A stretch of 20,706 bases of DNA from an uncultured Bacillaceae bacterium (GTDB taxonomy: Bacteria > Bacillota > Bacilli > Bacillales > Alkalibacillaceae): NCBI GenBank assembly GCA_937958375.1, contig CALGNY010000223.1, positions 1-20,706 on the forward strand. The letters run 5' to 3'. The notes under the pieces are model-generated. The model searched no databases and was not told the origin of the DNA. It saw only the letters and a program-made list of their open reading frames with translations. The translations under genes were made by a program, and so were the position numbers. The first letter of the stretch is position 1. The number at the start of each line of letters is the position of its first letter. This document shows positions 15,823 through 20,706 of the stretch, one piece after another.

Positions 15823-16206
15823 TTGAGAAGGGAATTTGATGAGGGGAAGCCGATTTTCCTTCAAGTTCGTGAGCGGATTGAGGATCAGATTGTGAATGAT
15901 CAACTGAAAGAGGGCGATCAGGCTCCTTCGACGAATCAGCTCGTGCAGTTTTACAAGATCAATCATGTGACAGTAGCGAAGGGAGTCAATCAGCTCGTCG
16001 ATGAAGGGATTTTATATAAAAAAAGGGGTGTCGGGATGTTTGTTGCGGAAGGAGCGAAGGAGAAGTTGATTGGGAAACGGCAGAAGGCTTTCAAGGATGT
16101 TTACATTATTCCGATGGTTCAGGAAGCCGAGAAACTTGGAATCTCATCAGCGCAGATTAATGCGTTGGTCGAAAATGTGAAAAGGGGTGGTCAGGATGAG
16201 TCGTAA
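15823..16206 (+). CDS. GntR-family regulator, YtrA subfamily
   Basis: Short GntR regulator of 127 residues: an N-terminal winged helix (about 10-76; PIFLQVRERIEDQI, then PSTNQLVQFYKINHVTVAKG and KKRGVGMFV) followed by a brief helical dimerisation tail and no ligand domain, which defines the YtrA type. Start TTG 15823 follows AGAGGTGGTGAGG. The gene overlaps the downstream ATPase start by 11 bp, so the three genes form one operon, and it most likely represses its own operon through the inverted repeat at 15756-15779. YtrA-type systems often respond to cell-wall-active peptides; that is inference here. Confidence 0.92.
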   Translation: MRREFDEGKPIFLQVRERIEDQIVNDQLKEGDQAPSTNQLVQFYKINHVTVAKGVNQLVDEGILYKKRGVGMFVAEGAKEKLIGKRQKAFKDVYIIPMVQEAEKLGISSAQINALVENVKRGGQDES

Positions 16207-17068
16207 ATTAGAGGTCAATCATGTATCGAAGTCTTTTAAGGAAACCGAAGCTTTAAAAGACATTGATTTTACGATTGAAGGTAATAAAATTGTTGGGTTA
16301 ATTGGACGAAATGGGGCAGGGAAGACGACGTTGCTTTCCATCATCGCGGGTTTGAGGAAGGTGAACCAAGGTGAAGTCAAGCTGAACGGCAAGCCCGTAT
16401 TTGATAATCAGCAGGCGATGCAAGATGTGGTATTTCTATCGGACTCGCATCAAACGAGTTCTCTGAAAATCCGTGAAATATTGGAGACGACGAAAAAGTA
16501 TCGTCCTCATTTTGATGAAACGTATGCGAAAGAGCTGTTGCAGAAATTCGATCTTCCTGAAGGAAAAACAGTAGACGCGTTATCGAAAGGGATGCGATCA
16601 TCTTTTTATGTTGTATTGGGTTTGGCGAGCCGGGCGCCGATTACGATTTTTGATGAAACGTATTCAGGGATGGACGCACCGACGCGAAAAAAGTTCTACA
16701 ACGAAGTGCTAGACGACCAATCGGAGCATCCGCGGCTCTTCATTTTATCCTCGCATCTCGTGTCAGAAATGGATTATCTGTTTGATGAAGTGGTTATGAT
16801 CCACGAGGGTGAGGTACGCATTCATGATGACGTGGAATCCATCTCGCTGAAAGGTCAGGTCGTCGTCGGCGAATCAAGTACAGTCGATGCATTTGTTTCG
16901 AACAAAAAAGTATTAAATGAAGATAGACTCGGACCGACAAAGTCAGCGACTATTTATGGAGAACTGACGGAGGAAGAGCGCCAACTCGCCAAGGAAAAAG
17001 GCTTGGAGCTCAGTAATGTACCATTGCAAGACTTATTCATTCATTTGACGGGAGGGGATGCGTCATGA
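16196..17068 (+). CDS. ABC transporter ATP-binding protein (YtrB-like)
   Basis: Cytoplasmic ATPase, 290 residues, energising the permease encoded next. Walker A is GRNGAGKTT (37-45); the signature is LSKGM (129-133), a variant of LSGGQ; Walker B ITIFDE (149-154) carries Glu154 where FDEP is more usual (FDET here); the switch histidine is His187. The Q-loop region reads VVFLSDSHQTSS. A C-terminal extension of about 80 residues follows the ATPase core. ATG 16196 is chosen because AAAGGGG sits 8 nt upstream; a GTG at 16187 falls inside that site. It overlaps gntR by 11 bp, and its stop overlaps the permease start (ATGA). Substrate unknown. Confidence 0.92.
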   Translation: MSRKLEVNHVSKSFKETEALKDIDFTIEGNKIVGLIGRNGAGKTTLLSIIAGLRKVNQGEVKLNGKPVFDNQQAMQDVVFLSDSHQTSSLKIREILETTKKYRPHFDETYAKELLQKFDLPEGKTVDALSKGMRSSFYVVLGLASRAPITIFDETYSGMDAPTRKKFYNEVLDDQSEHPRLFILSSHLVSEMDYLFDEVVMIHEGEVRIHDDVESISLKGQVVVGESSTVDAFVSNKKVLNEDRLGPTKSATIYGELTEEERQLAKEKGLELSNVPLQDLFIHLTGGDAS

Positions 17069-17772
17069 TCAGCAAACAAGTATCGGAAGACCAATTTAAA
17101 ACGTATTTGAAATGGCTTTTGGTCATCTTGGCTGCGGCGACAGTCTTACACGTGGGAACTTTAATTATTACGCAAATTTTTACGGGAGCAGTCATTGAGA
17201 TTTATTCGAGTTTTTATGATGTGTCATCGATTTTCATGTTGGTTGTAGGGATTATGGCTGTCTATCCGGGATTGAGGCAATACGCTTTTCACGGCGTCAG
17301 CCGAATCAGTTATTTTAAAGGGACCTTAAGTGCCGCTGCAAAAATTTCAGTCGTTTCCCTTTTGCTTGCACTCATCGCATCTCTTATTCAATACGGCGCA
17401 CTTCAAATGGGTTCATTTGGCGACGAGACGAACCTTGTGCTCGGTTCATCTCATGGCGATAATGTAATCATCGCTGCCACAGGCTATCTACTGTCCGTGT
17501 TTTCTACATTTTTGGTCGGCTGGGCAATCGGCCTCGCGTTCTACAAACATGGCGTACTCACTGGCGTACTTTCGGTGATCGCATCGATGTTTTTCTTCGG
17601 ACTCATGGAATATTTTTGGGAGAAGATGGACACAGAAGTCAATATCAACGGCATTGAGATCACACACACCAACCCACCATTCTACGTGTCATTCCCTTTG
17701 AGTCTGTTGATTATGGTGATTGTTGGCTATCTGGTTTACCGAATGATTCGAGACGTTTCTATTAAAATGTAA
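17065..17772 (+). CDS. ABC transporter permease, six transmembrane segments
   Basis: Hydrophobic protein of 235 residues with six predicted membrane helices (for example WLLVILAAATVLHVGTLIIT near the N-terminus and FPLSLLIMVIVGYLVYRMI near the C-terminus). It starts at ATG 17065, overlapping the ATPase stop by 4 bp, with GGGAGGGG upstream: tight translational coupling to its ATPase. I do not recognise a closer family than ABC-2-like/Ytr-type permeases. With the GntR gene it makes a three-gene YtrA-style export or stress-response unit. A terminator follows. Confidence 0.88.
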   Translation: MISKQVSEDQFKTYLKWLLVILAAATVLHVGTLIITQIFTGAVIEIYSSFYDVSSIFMLVVGIMAVYPGLRQYAFHGVSRISYFKGTLSAAAKISVVSLLLALIASLIQYGALQMGSFGDETNLVLGSSHGDNVIIAATGYLLSVFSTFLVGWAIGLAFYKHGVLTGVLSVIASMFFFGLMEYFWEKMDTEVNINGIEITHTNPPFYVSFPLSLLIMVIVGYLVYRMIRDVSIKM

Positions 17773-17781
17773 GGATTGCAC

Positions 17782-17816
17782 AAGAGCTGGCTGTACAAAA
17801 AAGCTGGCTCTTTTTT
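17782..17816 (+). terminator. Intrinsic terminator after the GntR-ABC operon
   Basis: AAGAGCTGGCT (17782-17792) pairs with AGCTGGCTCTT (17802-17812) through 11 pairs including two G-U, followed by six T (17811-17816). Confidence 0.8.
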
Positions 17817-17850
17817 CATCCAAAAAAACCCACAAAACGCAAGCTTACTC

Positions 17851-17879
17851 TTGCAATATGACAAGGATATCGGTACAAT
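17851..17879 (+). promoter_or_regulatory. Probable rho promoter
   Basis: TTGCAA (17851-17856), 17 bp, TACAAT (17874-17879). The implied start near 17886 gives rho a leader of about 110 nt. A GCAAG/CTTGC inverted repeat overlaps the -35. Rho is autogenously controlled through its leader in several bacteria, but no specific structure is evident here. Confidence 0.65.
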
Positions 17880-17995
17880 GAAGGAGTCAACTTTACAGAC
17901 CCCAAGATTTTCTCTTCCCATTCCAAGAGAACATCCCTTATTCCAATACCAACATAAAAACGAATTAAAATTTAAATAAAAGAGTGGTGTAACTT

Positions 17996-19270
17996 TTGTC
18001 AAAAACACTGACAATTGCAGAGTTGGAAACGAAAACACTCAAGGACTTGTATGCCCTTGCACGTGATTTCGGTGTTTCTTACTATGCAAAACTAAACAAA
18101 AAAGAATTGATTTTCGCGATTTTGAAAGCACAGGCGGAAAAGGACGGAAAACTATTTGTTGATGGCGTGTTGGAGATCATCCCAACAGAAGGCTTCGGAT
18201 TTTTGCGTCCGATCAACTATGCGCCAAGCCCGGAAGACATTTATATTTCGGCTTCGCAAATCCGCCGTTTTGATTTGAGAAACGGTGACCTAGTTTCAGG
18301 GAAAGCCCGTCCGCCAAAAGAAAATGAACGGTATTTCGGCTTGCTGCATGTCGATGCAGTCAATGGTGACGACCCGGAAAGCGCAAAGGAACGGATCCAC
18401 TTTCCAGGACTGACCGCACTTTATCCGGACCGGAAAATGAAACTAGAGACGACGAGCAATGTCTTGTCCACTAGAGTCGTCGACATGATGTCACCGGTCG
18501 GTTTTGGACAGCGTGGCTTGATCGTTGCTCCGCCAAAAGCGGGTAAAACAACGATATTAAAAGAAATGGCGAACGCGATTACGGCGAATCATCCAGATGC
18601 AAAATTGATTATTCTATTGATCGATGAGCGTCCGGAAGAAGTGACGGACATCGAGCGTTCCGTTGCCGATCAAGTCGATGTCGTCAGTTCGACCTTCGAT
18701 GAAGTGCCTGAAAACCACATCAAAGTGTCCGAGCTCGTGTTGGAACGGGCGATGCGACTGGTCGAGCATAAGCAAGATGTCGTGATTTTGATGGACAGTA
18801 TCACGCGATTGGCTCGTGCCTATAACCTGGTCATCCCTCCGAGTGGCCGTACGCTCTCTGGTGGTATTGACCCAGCATCGTTCCACCGTCCGAAACGGTT
18901 CTTCGGTGCTGCGAGAAACATTGAAGAAGGCGGAAGCTTGACGATCTTGGCTACGACATTGGTCGACACCGGCTCCCGGATGGACGACGTCATTTATGAA
19001 GAATTTAAAGGAACCGGAAACATGGAGCTTCACCTCGATCGAAGCCTCGCCGAACGCCGGATTTTCCCAGCGATCGACATCCTACGCTCCGGGACACGGA
19101 AAGAAGAGCTCTTGCTGCCGAAAGATCAGCTGGATAAAATGTGGGCCATCCGGAAAACGATGCAAGATCAGCACGGTTTTCTCGAACGCTTCATGAAACG
19201 TTTACGTCAGTCGAAAACGAACGATGAATTTTTCAAACGCATGCAGGATGAAATGCAAGGCAAAAACTAA
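17996..19270 (+). CDS. rho: Transcription termination factor Rho
   Basis: Hexameric RNA-dependent ATPase that ends transcription; in B. subtilis it is dispensable but limits antisense transcription and affects the Spo0A phosphorelay. The 424 residues show the N-terminal helical domain (TLKDLYALARDFGVSYYAKL), the cold-shock RNA-binding fold (EGFGFLRPI, PEDIYISASQIRRF), Walker A APPKAGKTT (Lys184), LIDERPEEVTDIERSV, and the secondary RNA-binding region SGGIDPASFHRPKRFFGAAR. The start is TTG 17996 with a modest AGAGTGGTG site; homologues begin at about this point. No Asn/Arg-rich insertion is present, unlike actinobacterial Rho. The L31 gene follows with its own promoter. Confidence 0.97.
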   Translation: MSKTLTIAELETKTLKDLYALARDFGVSYYAKLNKKELIFAILKAQAEKDGKLFVDGVLEIIPTEGFGFLRPINYAPSPEDIYISASQIRRFDLRNGDLVSGKARPPKENERYFGLLHVDAVNGDDPESAKERIHFPGLTALYPDRKMKLETTSNVLSTRVVDMMSPVGFGQRGLIVAPPKAGKTTILKEMANAITANHPDAKLIILLIDERPEEVTDIERSVADQVDVVSSTFDEVPENHIKVSELVLERAMRLVEHKQDVVILMDSITRLARAYNLVIPPSGRTLSGGIDPASFHRPKRFFGAARNIEEGGSLTILATTLVDTGSRMDDVIYEEFKGTGNMELHLDRSLAERRIFPAIDILRSGTRKEELLLPKDQLDKMWAIRKTMQDQHGFLERFMKRLRQSKTNDEFFKRMQDEMQGKN

Positions 19271-19291
19271 TTCATTCCATATAAAAACTTC

Positions 19292-19320
19292 TTGCATTCT
19301 CTAGAGTCAGTTGATATAAT
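19292..19320 (+). promoter_or_regulatory. Strong promoter of the L31 gene
   Basis: TTGCAT (19292-19297), 17 bp, TATAAT (19315-19320) with an extended TGA before the -10. No Zur-box-like palindrome was found between here and the start codon. Confidence 0.8.
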
Positions 19321-19406
19321 CACTCTGTATGAAAAGCAAGGACTTCGGAACGTCTTTTGAAAAAACTCTGTTTCCACAGGATTCAGGGCAAGGAGGAGTG
19401 TTAGTC

Positions 19407-19652
19407 ATGAAAAAGGATATTCATCCGGAATACCGCAAAGTTGTATTCTTAGATACAAGCTCTGACTTCAAATTCTTGACTGGTTCAACTTTAGAATCAG
19501 AAGAAACGATTGAATGGGAAGACGGCAATACGTACCCATTGATCCGCGTTGAAATCAGCTCAGAGTCACATCCTTTCTACACAGGTAAGCAAAAAGCTGA
19601 CAAAGTCGGTGGCCGTGTAGACCGATTTAAGAAAAAATACAACCTTAACTAA
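19407..19652 (+). CDS. rpmE2: 50S ribosomal protein L31, type B (zinc-independent)
   Basis: Ribosomal protein L31 bridging the large and small subunits, 81 residues. The sequence begins MKKDIHPEYRKVVFLDTSSD and contains EWEDGNTYPLIRVEISS and HPFYTGKQK. It has no cysteine, so it lacks the zinc knuckle of ordinary L31 and belongs to the type B (RpmE2/YtiA) class. ATG 19407 follows AAGGAGG; an in-frame upstream ATG at 19329 is rejected because homologues start here and the extension is not L31-like. In B. subtilis the rho neighbour is the zinc-binding type A rpmE, so the locus carries the alternative paralogue. A strong hairpin terminator follows. Part of its 3' end is duplicated at 20462. Confidence 0.95.
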   Translation: MKKDIHPEYRKVVFLDTSSDFKFLTGSTLESEETIEWEDGNTYPLIRVEISSESHPFYTGKQKADKVGGRVDRFKKKYNLN

Positions 19653-19665
19653 TCTATACAAGATC

Positions 19666-19715
19666 AAGCTGACCGATCAACGAGCCACCAGGCTGTTGGC
19701 GGTCAGCTTTTTTGT
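19666..19715 (+). terminator. L31 terminator, long hairpin
   Basis: AAGCTGACCG (19666-19675) pairs with CGGTCAGCTT (19700-19709). Inside, CAAC...AGCC pairs with GGCT...GTTG around an ACCA loop, and a T-run follows. An almost identical copy lies at 20476. From 19716 to 19829 only AT-rich sequence with weak hairpins is seen. Confidence 0.92.
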
Positions 19716-19829
19716 TTGATTGGATTGAAAATGGTGGTTAACCATCTTTTTAATGAGTTTTCTAGGAAAAGAGGGTCATGGCTTTTCTTTTTTCATTCAG
19801 AAAATATAGTGCATCATACCGTGAAGTGA

Positions 19830-19835
19830 TATAAT
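19830..19835 (+). promoter_or_regulatory. Possible extended -10 promoter of the toxin-antitoxin pair
   Basis: TGATATAAT includes a perfect TATAAT at 19830-19835; the -35 region is poor. About 35 nt separate it from the antitoxin ATG. Confidence 0.55.
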
Positions 19836-19872
19836 AAGGGAATAAAGTATTCATGAAAGAGGTGACTGGAGC

Positions 19873-20070
19873 ATGGATACAGCTAAGGAACGTTTGCTTA
19901 AAATTATTGATGAAATACCTGAACAAGAAGTGGATAAGATTCTAGATTTTGCTGAGTATTTAAAAGCCAAAAGAGATAAAAGTGTGTCTGAAGATCTAAC
20001 GAAAGCGAGTGAGAGTAGCCTCGATTTTTGGGATAATGATATTGATGATGAGGTTTGGAACAATGTATAA
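19873..20070 (+). CDS. Antitoxin of a MazF-type module (DUF2281-like)
   Basis: Acidic 65-residue protein. The helical N-terminus (AKERLLKIIDEIPEQEVDKILDFAEYLKAK) resembles the DUF2281 antitoxin family, and the C-terminal tail (SLDFWDNDIDDEVWNNV) resembles the toxin-neutralising tails of MazF partners. AGAGGTGA precedes ATG 19873. The stop codon overlaps the toxin start by 8 bp, the usual translationally coupled antitoxin-first order. It probably also represses its promoter, although no palindrome stands out. The pair lies between two copies of the L31 terminator and is not part of the conserved rho region of B. subtilis, so it looks acquired. Confidence 0.82.
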   Translation: MDTAKERLLKIIDEIPEQEVDKILDFAEYLKAKRDKSVSEDLTKASESSLDFWDNDIDDEVWNNV

Positions 20071-20398
20071 ACAAGGAGATATCGTTTTAATACCAGTTCC
20101 GTTCAGTGATTTGAAAAGTCAAAAACAACGACCAGTATTGATTATTTCAAACGATACCTATAATGAACTAACTGAAGATATCGTAGTTTTAGCCATCACT
20201 TCAAAAATAAAGGACCTTGCATATTCGGTTGGCATTGAATCAAAAGATCTGACTGAGGGCGAACTTAAGGTTTCATCAGAAATCAGGGCGGACAAAATCT
20301 ACACACTCTCTAAAAAAATCGTTAAAAAGAAATTTGGAAAGGTGAATAGCGAAATTTTGGAGAGAGTTCAACTAAAAATAAATGAACTGATAAATTAA
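20063..20398 (+). CDS. MazF/PemK-family endoribonuclease toxin
   Basis: Sequence-specific mRNA interferase of 111 residues. The family start GDIVLIPVPFSD, KQRPVLIIS with Arg23 and VVLAITSK with Thr46/Ser47 correspond to the known MazF catalytic arginine and threonine/serine positions. The start is ATG 20063, overlapping the antitoxin stop; longer in-frame starts from 20009 run through the antitoxin gene and add no family sequence. It has no strong ribosome binding site of its own, consistent with coupling to the antitoxin. The recognised RNA sequence cannot be read from the protein. A TAAAGGG/CCCTTTA inverted repeat (20406-20431) without a T-run follows the stop. Confidence 0.93.
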   Translation: MYKQGDIVLIPVPFSDLKSQKQRPVLIISNDTYNELTEDIVVLAITSKIKDLAYSVGIESKDLTEGELKVSSEIRADKIYTLSKKIVKKKFGKVNSEILERVQLKINELIN

Positions 20399-20461
20399 CT
20401 AAGCGTAAAGGGCTGTGTTAAGAACCCTTTAACATTAGTGTTATGACTCCAATTAAAATGG

Positions 20462-20525
20462 CACAGGTAAGCAAAAAGCTGACCGATCAACGAGCCACCA
20501 GGCTGTCGTCGGTCAGCTTTTTTGT
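20462..20525 (+). repeat. Rearranged second copy of the L31 3' end and terminator
   Basis: Bases 20462-20483 are identical to 19580-19601 inside the L31 gene, and from 20476 onward the sequence matches the L31 terminator at 19666 with two substitutions (TTGG against CGTC in the right arm). The two source segments share AAGCTGAC, so this copy looks like L31 coding joined to terminator by loss of the 72 bp between the two AAGCTGAC words. It still forms the hairpin with T-run and can terminate toxin transcripts. From 20526 to 20657 nothing recognisable is seen. Confidence 0.88.
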
Positions 20526-20657
20526 GTTTTATTGACTCGAAAAATAGTAAAAACTGACCCTTTTTATTCCTTCGATGATTCGGTAAAATAAAGAGTATTG
20601 GTTTGGTTGTATAAATGTATTTAATCAGGCTGACTCACTGGTTAAGTCACGCAATTT

Positions 20658-20706
20658 CCAATAGTGGGGTATGTTTGTCCAATAGCGTGACTTTTTGTCC
20701 AATAGA
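20658..20706 (+). repeat. Start of a further roughly 21-bp repeat (family C), cut by window edge
   Basis: CCAATAG begins at 20658, 20679 and 20699 (spacings 21 and 20), the last two preceded by TTTGT. The sequence ends in the third unit. The core differs from families A and B. An inverted repeat AAGTCACGC (20644-20652) / GCGTGACTT (20685-20693) spans the first unit. Confidence 0.6.

Noticed and set aside
17776..17979. Plus-strand frame of 67 codons between the permease and rho
   Set aside because: Starts inside the region of the operon terminator and spans the rho promoter; no ribosome binding site and no recognisable protein.
19329..19406. N-terminal extension of L31
   Set aside because: The in-frame ATG at 19329 lacks a ribosome binding site and lies about 9 bp after the -10; AAGGAGG marks ATG 19407.
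20406..20431. Terminator after the toxin (TAAAGGG/CCCTTTA)
   Set aside because: Only 7 bp of stem and no T-run; the duplicated L31 terminator further on is the better candidate.

Overview
The window reads as chromosome of a low-GC, endospore-forming Gram-positive bacterium of the Bacillaceae, probably outside the B. subtilis group. The evidence is the gene order rpoE-pyrG-spo0F-tal-murA-glpX-rho-L31 (the B. subtilis rpoE to rpmE neighbourhood), an acdA-type acyl-CoA dehydrogenase near rpoE, strong AGGAGG ribosome binding sites, and frequent TTG starts. The genus cannot be fixed from sequence alone.

Layout. (1) 124-6100: a compact plus-strand operon acdA-meaB-tetR-icmF for branched or short-chain acyl-CoA oxidation and B12-dependent isobutyryl-/butyryl-CoA interconversion, closed by a bidirectional terminator. 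(2) 6151-7164: a lone minus-strand ABC-2 permease whose promoter carries two perfect Spo0A-box heptamers. (3) 7294-7587: a 14-unit, 21-bp tandem array. (4) 7785-13986: the core block rpoE, pyrG (with a reiterative-transcription CTP attenuator), spo0F, a 23-codon small ORF where B. subtilis has fbaA, tal, murA and glpX. (5) 14065-17816: an insertion between glpX and rho, with a NERD/zinc-ribbon gene bracketed by two same-orientation 21-bp arrays, then a GntR-ABC ATPase-permease operon of the YtrA kind. (6) 17851-19715: rho and a cysteine-free (type B) ribosomal protein L31. (7) 19830-20525: a MazF-type toxin-antitoxin pair between the L31 terminator and a rearranged second copy of the L31 3' end plus terminator. 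(8) 20658-end: the start of another roughly 21-bp repeat.

The most unusual feature is the recurrent 21-bp repeat architecture. Five arrays occur in five intergenic gaps. They have at least three unrelated cores, but all have a conserved half and a variable half and a period of two DNA helical turns. Two arrays show an alternating 42-bp pattern, and one also shows a 126-bp pattern. They create spurious long open frames on both strands because 21 is a multiple of three. No cas genes, transposase, rRNA or tRNA are visible. Functions are read from sequence and remembered family features; no database search was run.
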